This document shows positions 1 to 8,432 of a stretch of 64,000 nucleotides of DNA, in pieces. Source of the DNA: Lachnospiraceae bacterium Marseille-Q4251 (GTDB lineage: Bacteria > Bacillota > Clostridia > Lachnospirales > Lachnospiraceae); the NCBI GenBank assembly GCA_018223435.1, contig JAGTTO010000001.1, forward strand, positions 2,790,001-2,854,000. Direction: 5' to 3'. Positions within the stretch are counted from its first letter, which is position 1. Each line of letters starts with the position of its first letter. Below the pieces are notes generated by a model that worked only from the letters and a program-made list of their open reading frames with translations, made no database searches and had not been told where the DNA came from. The position numbers and the translations under genes are program-made.

Positions 1-15
1 ACAGGAGGAATTTAT

Positions 16-2766
16 ATGGCAAGAAACAGGATAACGGGCAGAGAAACACAGAAAATGCAGGAATATACGCAGGAACAGATCAGTCAGGCAGAGCGTAGAG
101 GCATAGAATTTCCAACAGATGTAAAAGAACAGCTTTTTGAATATGCGAATCTGATCGGTGAGGAAGAGAAAGTTAGGACTCTGGTAAGAAATCTAGCAGA
201 TGCAGTGATCCAGGCAGATAAAGAAGGGGTAGAGGATTTGCTGGATGACGCAAAAATGGATATTCAAGAACTGCCGGATCCAACCATAGGTAAGCTAGAA
301 TTACATGACTATGGATATACAGCAGAAGATATGGTACCGCTTAGAAAAGAAGCAGCTCTTGATTATCACAGAATGGGTTCTAAGATTTATTGCCTTGGAA
401 GTGATGGCAGTAAAGGTGAATATGCGAGTAAAGAAATGATACAGGCGCATGAAGGTCTGTTTGGAATGGAATCGAAGATGTGGGAACGGATAGAGGAGAA
501 TGATCTGGATTATGCCGATGAAGATTTTGGAGCATTTCAGGAGCCTATGAGTGTGATCAATCAGGAAGAAGCACTGAAATTATACGATGCCGGAGCAGAT
601 ATTTATTTGATTACTAATTTTTCATCACCGATCTATGTCACGGAACGCATGGAAATTGAACGAGGACCGGAACATTATCAGATGTCCATGGCAGAACTGG
701 AGCGTTTCCGTAACCTGGAATGGGAAATGCAGAAATATCCACAGATTCAGTCTTTGAAAGAGGCAAACCTGTTGTTAGGAACAAGGCGAACCTTTGGTAT
801 TTATCAGATCAAGGACGATTCACCGGGCGAAAACTATGCATTTATGAATATGCGCTTTATTGAAAGTCATGGTATGCAGATAAAAAAAGAAGATTATAAG
901 CTGGTCTATGTTGGCGAATTACTGGGAAATATGTCACTGGATGATATCTTTGAAAGATTCAACATTGACAGAGCGGAAGACTTCCGGGGACATTCCCTGT
1001 CAGTCAGTGATATCGTGGTTCTGAATGACGGAGAAAATGTAACCGCTCATTTTGTAGACAGTATCAGTTTTGAACAGCTGGATTCTTTCCTGAATCTGGA
1101 AGAGCAGGTTCTTAGTGAACTGGCATATGAGGTGGGAGAACGTTACTTTGCTATTCAGAGGACAGAAGAAGGATATGATTATTCCTTTTATGATGAAGAT
1201 TTCCGTCTGCTGGATGGTGGAGTCTATGAGAATGATGAAATTTCTATTGAAGAAGCGGCAGAGGAACTTTTGGAAGACGAAGGATGGACTGGAGAACACA
1301 TCCGTGGGGATTATGATCAGTTGATGGAAAAGGTAGAAGAAATGGATGAGGTTGTAATGGCAGAGATTCAGAAAAGCCAGGGCGAATATAAGCCTTTGGC
1401 AAAGGTGGAGGAACTGGAAGAGGCGAATTATAACATGATTGATAACGTCCTCAACAATATGCCACCGAAGAAAGAGCCTTATCTGGAATACTTTGCCACA
1501 GAATGCGATGAGTTCCATGACATGGGAGCTTATGAAAAAAGTACCGATGTTAATCAGATAGCTGCAGTCTATGAAAAATATAGGGAGAATCCAGAAACAG
1601 CTTATCTGGGATGCTCAATGGGAATTATCTATCGTGATCCGGAAGACAGTTACTATGATGAAGCCGAATTTGCAATCGTTAAAGGAAATACCGTACTTGG
1701 AAATCTGATGGATGATGTTCGATTTTATGGAGAACTTGCACTGGTACGGGAAGGAATTGAAAAAATTCATGAAGCATTGCCGGATTATAAGTATGTACCG
1801 ATGCGGGATGTTCGGGAAGCGATGTATCCAGAGAAGATGACCACAGAACAGCTGGCAGAGGCAATGGATGAGATTGCAGAAGCTTTTGATCCGTATGAGT
1901 ATCGGGATAATGTTGAGCTGGGAGAAAATACGGTACAGGAAGTAATGTTGGATTTACAAAGTGGTAATATTCATTCCTATATTTCGTATCTGAAGGATAT
2001 CGTAGATGAAGAATGTGACCAGTCTGTGCGTGCAGGTGTATTGATTGAAAGACTGAAAGCCTATGAACCTGAACTTCCAAAGGATATGGAACCAATGGTG
2101 TATGTGAATTATTGTGAGAAAAGTGAGCTGGGGAATCCAAGATGCCAGAAGTTATCTGATTTGGATTCAAGAACCGTAGAACAGGACAAAGCCTGGTATG
2201 CTGATCGTGATCCAAGCACCAACGAACCAAAAACGACAGCACAGATGTTTTTCACAGTATATTATGCTGAGAAGGGCGACAAGATGTTGCATCATTTTCA
2301 AGGTAAGATAGATATTGGTACCGGAAACGGCGGTATTATCAGTCAGTTAAAGATGCAGAATGAAATGAAATTGACGGATGAAAGCTGGATCAGCTACCAG
2401 CAAGGAAAAGGTAATGAAGAGTATCAGAAGTATATGGAAGATCTGACGGATATGCAGAATCATGTACTGCCATATTTGCAGAGCTTTTGCAGTCTGGAAG
2501 AAAAAGGTGTGAAGGAGAGACGAGAACAGCAGGTGGTGGAAAGAAATGAGGGGAAAGAAGCTGTGTCAAGAGCTGGTGTTAAAGCAAATACAGCAGTTAA
2601 GGACGCAGGGAAAGCTGAAAGAAAGGCAGTAGCACAGAAAAAGGAAATGCCAGGAAAAGAAAAGAAACCGTCAATCCATGAACGCTTGGAAATCAATAAG
2701 AGAATCATCCAGGAAAAGCAGGGAAAAGATAAGCCGGAGAGAGGAGCTGATTTGGGTGTAAGATAA
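16..2766 (+). CDS. Large element-borne protein with YodL-like and DUF4316 regions
   Basis: 916 codons from an ATG preceded by AGGAGGAA. Residues from about 256 (RRTFGIYQIKD) resemble the YodL-like domain found in large proteins of clostridial integrative elements. The C-terminal 30-35 residues (HERLEINKRIIQEKQ) match DUF4316. The body is strongly acidic, and a Lys/Ala/Glu-rich linker lies at about 840-890. No signal peptide, membrane segment or catalytic motif was recognised. Family members sit in conjugative elements among transfer and accessory genes; their biochemical role is unknown. A clear terminator follows at once, so this is the last gene of a transcript entering from the left. Domain names are recalled from the family, not searched. 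Confidence 0.7.
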   Translation: MARNRITGRETQKMQEYTQEQISQAERRGIEFPTDVKEQLFEYANLIGEEEKVRTLVRNLADAVIQADKEGVEDLLDDAKMDIQELPDPTIGKLELHDYGYTAEDMVPLRKEAALDYHRMGSKIYCLGSDGSKGEYASKEMIQAHEGLFGMESKMWERIEENDLDYADEDFGAFQEPMSVINQEEALKLYDAGADIYLITNFSSPIYVTERMEIERGPEHYQMSMAELERFRNLEWEMQKYPQIQSLKEANLLLGTRRTFGIYQIKDDSPGENYAFMNMRFIESHGMQIKKEDYKLVYVGELLGNMSLDDIFERFNIDRAEDFRGHSLSVSDIVVLNDGENVTAHFVDSISFEQLDSFLNLEEQVLSELAYEVGERYFAIQRTEEGYDYSFYDEDFRLLDGGVYENDEISIEEAAEELLEDEGWTGEHIRGDYDQLMEKVEEMDEVVMAEIQKSQGEYKPLAKVEELEEANYNMIDNVLNNMPPKKEPYLEYFATECDEFHDMGAYEKSTDVNQIAAVYEKYRENPETAYLGCSMGIIYRDPEDSYYDEAEFAIVKGNTVLGNLMDDVRFYGELALVREGIEKIHEALPDYKYVPMRDVREAMYPEKMTTEQLAEAMDEIAEAFDPYEYRDNVELGENTVQEVMLDLQSGNIHSYISYLKDIVDEECDQSVRAGVLIERLKAYEPELPKDMEPMVYVNYCEKSELGNPRCQKLSDLDSRTVEQDKAWYADRDPSTNEPKTTAQMFFTVYYAEKGDKMLHHFQGKIDIGTGNGGIISQLKMQNEMKLTDESWISYQQGKGNEEYQKYMEDLTDMQNHVLPYLQSFCSLEEKGVKERREQQVVERNEGKEAVSRAGVKANTAVKDAGKAERKAVAQKKEMPGKEKKPSIHERLEINKRIIQEKQGKDKPERGADLGVR

Positions 2767-2790
2767 ACAGCGGATATTAAGCTACTAATG

Positions 2791-2823
2791 AGGATGTGGG
2801 AAGTTGATTCCTACATCCTTTTT
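2791..2823 (+). terminator. Rho-independent terminator after the YodL/DUF4316 gene
   Basis: GGATGTGGGAA pairs with TTCCTACATCC (one G-U pair) around a 5-base loop and is followed by TTTTT. It lies 25 bases after the stop codon. Confidence 0.85.
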
Positions 2824-2979
2824 AGTGCGTAAAGAACGATTGAATGTTATAATAAAAGCAGCCTGCAAATAAAAAGTCAAGGCTAAATTGAAGAACATTG
2901 AAAATTTTATACAGGTTGAAAATTAGGTATCAAAATAAGACCACCACACCAGTGCTGGTTTGAAAATATTAGTGGATAA

Positions 2980-4188
2980 TTAAGATTCAGGAAGAGATGA
3001 AAGATATTCTTTCACTCGTCCGTAATAGATTCTTAGAAACTTGTTGGCACCTGCAGTCATATAGACATAATAAGGCTTGCCTTGTGCCCGTTTCTTATCT
3101 ATGAACTGATACACAGGATCATCCTGTGGGTGTGTTTTTATTAAGACATCCATTACCTGAAATAAAGTCTTTCTAAGATCAGATGAGCCTCGTTTTGAAG
3201 TTGGAACACTTTTTTGTTCATAACTTCCCGATTCATTAACACCGGGATCTACACCGGCAAAAGCAGTAATAGCACCTTTATGGGTAAAACGGGAAACATC
3301 ACCAATCTCAGCCATCAACTGAGATCCGAGTGAAGTTCCAACACCTTTCATAGCCATAACGACAGAATATTCAGGGAGTTTGGATGCAGTTTCATTCATG
3401 AGAGTGCGTAGTGACTCAACAGTTGTAGAGGCACTGTTAAGCTGATCCACAGCCTGCTTAATTATAAGCTTTGTAATGGCATCCTTTGGAAGTACAGGAA
3501 CAAGTTCCTTTGCTTTTCCATAGATTTCCTCAGCTTTGGATTGGCTGAAGTTGTACTTCTTACGTTTGCACCAGTTTTGATAATGGTCGATAAAGGCATT
3601 CAGAGACATTTTACGGACACAGTCCACATGCCAGTATGTAGATGCAAAATCAACCCATTTCTGGCTGCCATCACTGCGTGCAGGACTGTCAAAGTAAGTA
3701 TTAACACCAGGATAGGTTTGGTCAAGGATGCCGATAAGATTATTTTTCATAGCCGTCTTGTGCTTCATGTAAAAGCCGAACTGACGGTTCATGGTTTTGA
3801 GCTGATTGCGTAATTCATCCATAACATTATACTGTTTAAGATTTTGCCATTTGTCAAGAGCATATCGGGCAATCTTAACAGCATCCGCTTTATCAGATTT
3901 CACTTTACGAAGAGAATCATTATCAAAGTCTTTGATAAGTTTTGGGTTAATGGCACTGACGAAAAGATTTGCCTTTGAAAGCTGATGGGCGAGGACTTCA
4001 TAATAACGTCCTGTGTGCTCCATCACGATTCGGGACTCCCCTTCAACAGAGTTGATGAGTTCTACAAGTGAATGGATATCACTGGCTGTGTGTTTGATTT
4101 CGAAAGGTGCGGAAACAATTTCACCGAAAGGTCGCATGATAGCAACCATACTCTTACCTTTTGAAACATCGATACCTACTGCGTTCAT
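2980..4188 (-). CDS. IS110-family DEDD recombinase (transposase)
   Basis: 402 codons from an ATG behind AAGGAGTGA. The N-terminal RuvC-like DEDD domain is visible: Asp in GIDVSKGKSM (residue 6), Glu in VMEHTGRYYE (about 57) and Asp in KSDKADAVKIARYA (about 100). The C-terminal transposase_20 part has the expected GVGTSLGSQLMAEIGD and FAGVDPGVNESG segments. In this family the DEDD domain and a C-terminal serine act together in bridge-RNA-guided recombination. Length is normal and no stop or frameshift interrupts it, so the protein is probably functional. It is transcribed against both neighbours. Confidence 0.92.
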   Translation of the reverse strand: MNAVGIDVSKGKSMVAIMRPFGEIVSAPFEIKHTASDIHSLVELINSVEGESRIVMEHTGRYYEVLAHQLSKANLFVSAINPKLIKDFDNDSLRKVKSDKADAVKIARYALDKWQNLKQYNVMDELRNQLKTMNRQFGFYMKHKTAMKNNLIGILDQTYPGVNTYFDSPARSDGSQKWVDFASTYWHVDCVRKMSLNAFIDHYQNWCKRKKYNFSQSKAEEIYGKAKELVPVLPKDAITKLIIKQAVDQLNSASTTVESLRTLMNETASKLPEYSVVMAMKGVGTSLGSQLMAEIGDVSRFTHKGAITAFAGVDPGVNESGSYEQKSVPTSKRGSSDLRKTLFQVMDVLIKTHPQDDPVYQFIDKKRAQGKPYYVYMTAGANKFLRIYYGRVKEYLSSLPES

Positions 4189-4191
4189 AAA

Positions 4192-4383
4192 TGGTCACTC
4201 CTTAAGATTATTGCAATGGATAAATACCAGTTTTACTCATTGCCTATTCAATCTACTGTGGTGTGACGCGAATGCACCTATGGCGATTCAACCTGCATAA
4301 AACGAACGTTGCGAATGAGGAGCTGGTTATCAGTCTAATTTACGGACGCGAAGTCCAAGATTGGAAGACGATATACCGATTGC
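4192..4383 (-). ncRNA. Predicted IS110 bridge RNA in the transposase leader
   Basis: Between a TATAAT-like -10 (plus-strand 4390-4395) and the transposase start lie about 190 bases without an ORF on the sense strand. They contain possible hairpins, for example GGACTTCGCGTCC near 4346. For the IS110 group a structured RNA of this size in the 5' leader binds the recombinase and pairs with target and donor DNA. The call rests on position and length; the guide loops were not resolved. Confidence 0.5.
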
Positions 4384-4389
4384 TCCATC

Positions 4390-4395
4390 ATTATA
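4390..4395 (-). promoter_or_regulatory. Probable -10 element for IS110 bridge RNA and transposase
   Basis: Reads TATAAT on the minus strand within GCTGTATAATGATGG. No good -35 hexamer at 17 bases was found. Placement would give a leader of about 195 bases. Confidence 0.45.
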
Positions 4396-4481
4396 CAGCT
4401 TAAGCAACAAGATGGATAATTCCTTACTGGCTGTAAGGGATATTAACCATAAATATATTGTAGTAGATTGGAGGAGAATTA

Positions 4482-4715
4482 ATGCTAACCACACTATTAG
4501 GAGATATTGAAATATATGTAGATGACAACAAGGTTGAATATATGGAAAAGTATATTAGAGTGTCAGACAAATTATGTCATGACGTAAGTGGGAGATATGC
4601 CATTAAAATTGATTTTAATCCAGATGGAAAAATACATACAATCTCTTGTAAAATAAAGGGACATGTTTCATCTAAAAAGGATGGAATAGAACCAGGAGAG
4701 CGATTAGAATTCTAA
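4482..4715 (+). CDS. Small protein of unknown function
   Basis: 77 codons, ATG preceded by GGAGGAG at good spacing. The product is soluble, rich in Asp, Lys and Ile, and looks like a small beta-rich protein (alternating IKIDFNPDGKIHTISCKIKG). It was not recognised. It is the first of three genes on the plus strand lying between an IS110 and an IS256 element, and the AT-rich codon use matches the next two genes. It begins two bases or so after the presumed IS110 end, so its promoter may have been altered by that insertion. Confidence 0.6.
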   Translation: MLTTLLGDIEIYVDDNKVEYMEKYIRVSDKLCHDVSGRYAIKIDFNPDGKIHTISCKIKGHVSSKKDGIEPGERLEF

Positions 4716-4810
4716 ATTGTCAATAGGTATGGAAGGCGAATCAGGATATTATGCGGATGGTATGAATGATGACAAAGCGTTTTGGTAGACGAAAGAAGGG
4801 ATGAGGAAGT

Positions 4811-5176
4811 ATGTCACAAATGAAAAGAGACAAAGAAATAAGGCCAACAAAGCTTGGCAAAAGAAAAAGATTAAGTTTACGTTCAAGAACACAAAATAAA
4901 GGAAATGCTTGTAACATATTGATTGTTACTGAAAAAGGAGAAGAATTAACATATAGAATAGCTCGTAGGCGTAGAATATATAAAATAGATAAAAAGAGTG
5001 AAGTACCCTATACACATATAAAAATTGCAAGTAGTCTAAAAGTTAATTCTAGAATTAAGTTATATGGTAAAAACGGAGTAGTTAATGGCATTATTAAAAG
5101 AATAACCTTTTTAGATCCATCAACAGATGTTGAACCAGGAGATACCCCGCCAATTAAAAGACCAGGAGGACACTAA
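4811..5176 (+). CDS. Small basic protein of unknown function
   Basis: 121 codons, ATG preceded by GATGAGGAAG. The first 45 residues are very basic (KLGKRKRLSLRSRTQ), followed by a predicted beta-rich core and a proline-rich tail (PGDTPPIKRPGGH). It may bind nucleic acid, judged only by charge. Its stop overlaps the next start (TAATG), so translation is coupled to the membrane protein that follows. Family not recognised. Confidence 0.65.
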   Translation: MSQMKRDKEIRPTKLGKRKRLSLRSRTQNKGNACNILIVTEKGEELTYRIARRRRIYKIDKKSEVPYTHIKIASSLKVNSRIKLYGKNGVVNGIIKRITFLDPSTDVEPGDTPPIKRPGGH

Positions 5177-5820
5177 TGTTAGAATTCATAACAGATATCT
5201 TACAAATATTAAATAATTACATTACGTACATATATCCAGGGTTAATCTCTATATTTGTTTATAAATATTTAGAAGGGAAAAAAGTTGAAGAGAATAGTAT
5301 TATAGTAATTAAAAGTATTGCTATAAGTTATCTCTATATGGTGTTTTTGCAAAAAGTAATTCAATTTAATTTGAATATTCCTAAGCTAACAAAAATATTA
5401 CCACATGTAATTCTGTTGATTGCTTCTGTTATATTGCCAATCATATTATATAAGATTGTTAATGTGAAGTGGTTTGAAAAAATACAAAAATGGTTAAAAA
5501 TTTCAACACGAAGAAGTTCGAACCCGACAGAAATTGCTCTTTCAAAAGAAAAATCCCCTTGGGTATGTGTATATATGGACGAGCTAGGAATAATGTATGA
5601 GGGCTATATTAGAAATTATGTAAAAGATGTGGATCGAATGACATATTTAATGTTAAGTCAATACAAAATAAGTAAATTAAAAGGGAATACTAACGAATAT
5701 GAACAGACATATCCTGCGATTATTCAAGGAACAGAATCAGATGTAAGTAAAAAAGATTGGGTTATTCTATATTTTGAACACATTACACGTATAGAAATAG
5801 TTTATGAAAATGAACACTAA
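5176..5820 (+). CDS. Membrane-anchored protein, possibly DUF6338-like
   Basis: 214 codons. There are three N-terminal hydrophobic stretches (about residues 15-35, 45-65, 70-95, the first with YIYPGLISIFVYKYL), then a cytosolic domain of about 110 residues that looks like a beta-rich fold (WVCVYMDELGIMYEGYIRNY, WVILYFEHITRIEIVYE). The PGL..F..Y start and the layout recall DUF6338 membrane proteins, but this is a weak resemblance. The start overlaps the preceding stop. With the two genes before it this makes a compact cassette of unknown role. Confidence 0.6.
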   Translation: MLEFITDILQILNNYITYIYPGLISIFVYKYLEGKKVEENSIIVIKSIAISYLYMVFLQKVIQFNLNIPKLTKILPHVILLIASVILPIILYKIVNVKWFEKIQKWLKISTRRSSNPTEIALSKEKSPWVCVYMDELGIMYEGYIRNYVKDVDRMTYLMLSQYKISKLKGNTNEYEQTYPAIIQGTESDVSKKDWVILYFEHITRIEIVYENEH

Positions 5821-6029
5821 GCAAAAGATAAGTATTAGATATGTTTGAAATCGGTATTTCACATGGAGAACACAGATTGCCATAATTTGTTGAGGAATTT
5901 GCGAAGTCTCCGTAGAGGTGATTTCGCTTTTGAGTTTGTGATATCTTACTTTACTATAAAACTTATCGAAACGGAGCGGGGCAACAAATTAGACTGGAAA
6001 AAATATTTTTTATTATTATAGATTGTGTG

Positions 6030-6037
6030 GAAAAATC
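6030..6037. repeat. Target-site duplication, left copy (GAAAAATC)
   Basis: Identical to 7878-7885 on the far side of the IS256-family unit. Because the pair brackets both copies of the duplicated end, the whole 1840-bp unit behaves as one insertion. Confidence 0.9.
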
Positions 6038-6386
6038 GAGAGCGTTTCAAGTTTTGTGTAAACAGAAAAAACTGATGTAAGATATGTCATTAGTTATCGA
6101 GGACAGAACCTGTTTTTCAGGGTTCTGTCCTTGTTTGTATTATAATGCAGTTTTAAGGCATGTCAAGCAGGACTGGCTGTGCCAGCCCTGCCTAGCATGC
6201 ATTCTGCTTATAACCTTTCCAATCTTTCTTCGAAGAAAATTTCCAGCTGAGAATGGATTTGTCCCCAATCCTGACGGTGTCCCGTCCATTTTTTGGTGAT
6301 ATCTATCATGGCCAGATACAGCATTTTCAGGAGACTGTCATCGGATGGAAATACCGTCTTGGATTTGGTGACTTTCCGGAGCTGAC
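6038..6386 (-). pseudogene. Duplicated end of IS256 transposase (C-terminal fragment)
   Basis: Identical by eye to 6387-6735. It holds the terminal repeat, the internal terminator-like hairpin and the last 57 or so codons of the transposase. The fragment is joined to the inner terminal repeat at 6386/6387 with a single shared G and no spacer. It cannot encode a working enzyme. Confidence 0.9.
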
Positions 6387-6556
6387 GAGAGCGTTTCAAG
6401 TTTTGTGTAAACAGAAAAAACTGATGTAAGATATGTCATTAGTTATCGAGGACAGAACCTGTTTTTCAGGGTTCTGTCCTTGTTTGTATTATAATGCAGT
6501 TTTAAGGCATGTCAAGCAGGACTGGCTGTGCCAGCCCTGCCTAGCATGCATTCTGC

Positions 6557-7804
6557 TTATAACCTTTCCAATCTTTCTTCGAAGAAAATTTCCAGCTGAG
6601 AATGGATTTGTCCCCAATCCTGACGGTGTCCCGTCCATTTTTTGGTGATATCTATCATGGCCAGATACAGCATTTTCAGGAGACTGTCATCGGATGGAAA
6701 TACCGTCTTGGATTTGGTGACTTTCCGGAGCTGACGGTTAAATCCTTCAATCGTGTTCGTGGTATAGATCAGACGTCTGACAGCTTCCGGATACTTAAAA
6801 TACGTTGAAAGATTTGCCCAGTTATCTTTCCATGACTTTGCAATCTTAGGGTATTTCCCGCTCCATTTTTCGTCAAAGCTGTCCAGTTCTGCCAATGCAA
6901 CTTCTTCTGTAGGAGCTGCATATACACGCTTCAGATCTGCCATAAGTGGTTTGATCTCTTTGTAAGAAACAAATTTCGTGGTATTCCTGATCTGATGGAT
7001 TATGCACTGCTGGATCTCGGTCTGGGGAAATACTGCTTCAATTGCTTGTGGAAAACCGGTCAGTCCATCCACACACGCAATCAATATATCTTCTACACCC
7101 CGGTTTTTCAGGCCATTCAGGATGGAGAGCCAGAACTTGGCACTTTCATTTTGACCAACATACATTCCGAGGACATCCTTACGTCCTTCCATATCGATCC
7201 CAATCGCAATGTAAACAGCACGTTTTACAATCCGCCCCTCATTACGGGCATGGAAATGGATCGCATCCATAAATACAACAGCATACACACTTTCTAATGG
7301 CCTTTCCTGCCATTCTTTTACTATTGGCAGGATCTTATCAGTAATCCGGCTGACAGTACTGTCGGAGATCTCAAGATCGTATAATTCACGCATGTGGCTT
7401 TCTATATCGGCAGTAGTCATTCCTTTTGCGTACATGGAAATGATCTTTTCTTCCATGTCTTGCGTAATCGAATTCTGATACTTCTTTACAACCTGTGGTT
7501 CGAAGTCACCTTTTCGATCCCTTGGAATATCAATCTCCATATCTCCGTAACTGGTATGTAACGTTTTCTGGGAATGTCCATTCCTGGAATTATCGGTTTC
7601 TTTATTTCGATAATCATACTTGGAATATCCCAGTTCTTCATCCAGTTCCTGATCAAGGGCACCTTCCAAAATGATAGACATCATATCCCGCATAATGGAA
7701 TTAACATCTGTTCCATCTTTTACTTTTACATTGTTTTCTTTCAGGTAGTTTCCCATGAGTTCTCTAAGCGCTGCTTTTTGTGGTGAATCCTTTTTTCTTG
7801 CCAT
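6557..7804 (-). CDS. IS256-family (Mutator-type) transposase
   Basis: 415 codons from ATG 7804, behind GGAGG in the terminal region. DDE Mutator-type features: VVFMDAIHFHARNEG carries the first Asp, ACVDGLTGFPQAIEAVFP the second, and the Glu is in TNTIEGFNRQLRK. It appears identical to the plus-strand copy at 24119-25366, which suggests recent movement of the element within this genome. Full length and uninterrupted. Confidence 0.95.
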   Translation of the reverse strand: MARKKDSPQKAALRELMGNYLKENNVKVKDGTDVNSIMRDMMSIILEGALDQELDEELGYSKYDYRNKETDNSRNGHSQKTLHTSYGDMEIDIPRDRKGDFEPQVVKKYQNSITQDMEEKIISMYAKGMTTADIESHMRELYDLEISDSTVSRITDKILPIVKEWQERPLESVYAVVFMDAIHFHARNEGRIVKRAVYIAIGIDMEGRKDVLGMYVGQNESAKFWLSILNGLKNRGVEDILIACVDGLTGFPQAIEAVFPQTEIQQCIIHQIRNTTKFVSYKEIKPLMADLKRVYAAPTEEVALAELDSFDEKWSGKYPKIAKSWKDNWANLSTYFKYPEAVRRLIYTTNTIEGFNRQLRKVTKSKTVFPSDDSLLKMLYLAMIDITKKWTGHRQDWGQIHSQLEIFFEERLERL

Positions 7805-7877
7805 AAAATAAACCTCCAAACTGAGTAATTCTATCTTACATCAGTTTGGAGGTTTACACAAACTTTGGGATACTCCC

Positions 7878-7885
7878 GAAAAATC
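7878..7885. repeat. Target-site duplication, right copy (GAAAAATC)
   Basis: Pairs with 6030-6037 across the IS256-family element. Confidence 0.9.
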
Positions 7886-8432
7886 CGGTTTTACAAATAA
7901 AATAGTTATCAGCTTTTTAGGCTTTGTAGAGCGAAAGATTTTGATATGATTCTATATTGCAGTATTATAAATATTTTTACGGAAGATAGCGTATACATGA
8001 TTATATCCCAATGAATAGGAAGAGTGATTCGGAAGACCTTTGTTTGACAATCAGATAGAAAGGACCGCCACTACTGCCATAGTGACGGCCGTTGCATAGT
8101 TATATATGTCGCTTTGAGAGAAGGCCAGTTTACTGGCTTTCTTTTTTTATATAATATGGCAGGCAATATGAAGCAATTAACGTTTGCAAAATAATGGGTT
8201 AATTAAGTTATACAGAAAATATTTGAATTATCATTTTTTTGCTTTGGTTTCAGCAATTGTAAAATATAAATTATAATGGAATTTTGATTGCTGATCGAAA
8301 TGCACACAAAACATTGATGATACAAGCAAAATAAGATATTATGTGATTGAAATTCAGCAATACTTTGTTTGTAAAATCAACGGTAGAGGGTCAGGGCTTG
8401 ATCGTTTGGTACAGTTAAGGAGGGACATTACT
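7886..8432. other. Intergenic region with two hairpins
   Basis: No ORF with a credible start. It holds a hairpin at 8064-8091 (CCGCCACTA/TAGTGACGG) and a terminator at 8117-8149. Between 8150 and 8432 the DNA is AT-rich and probably carries the promoter for the gene at 8433; no convincing -35/-10 pair was found. Confidence 0.6.
8117..8149 (+). terminator. Rho-independent terminator
   Basis: GAAGGCCAG pairs with CTGGCTTTC around TTTA and is followed by seven Ts. No gene remains directly upstream; the IS256 insertion probably separated it from its former gene. Confidence 0.75.

Larger units (their letters stand above)
2980..4480 (-). mobile_element. IS110-family insertion sequence (approximate limits)
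   Basis: A single IS110-type recombinase gene on the minus strand with about 290 bases of non-coding DNA on its 5' side and little on its 3' side. IS110 elements lack clear terminal inverted repeats and target duplications, so the ends cannot be fixed here. The right limit is placed just before the gene starting at 4482. A long non-coding 5' end is the arrangement known for the IS110 group, where it encodes the bridge RNA. Confidence 0.7.
6038..7877 (-). mobile_element. IS256-family element with a tandemly duplicated 3' end
   Basis: An 8-bp target duplication GAAAAATC flanks the unit (6030-6037 and 7878-7885). Ends are GAGAGCGTTTCAAG on the left and the complement of GGGAGTATCCCAAAG on the right, matching the copy at 24046-25536. 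The normal element is 1491 bp; this one is 1840 bp because the 349 bp nearest the left end are present twice in tandem (6038-6386 and 6387-6735). The transposase gene itself is intact. Confidence 0.9.

Noticed and set aside
6084..6399. Short frames over the duplicated IS256 end
   Set aside because: They are pieces of the transposase or antisense frames in the duplicated 349 bp, not genes.
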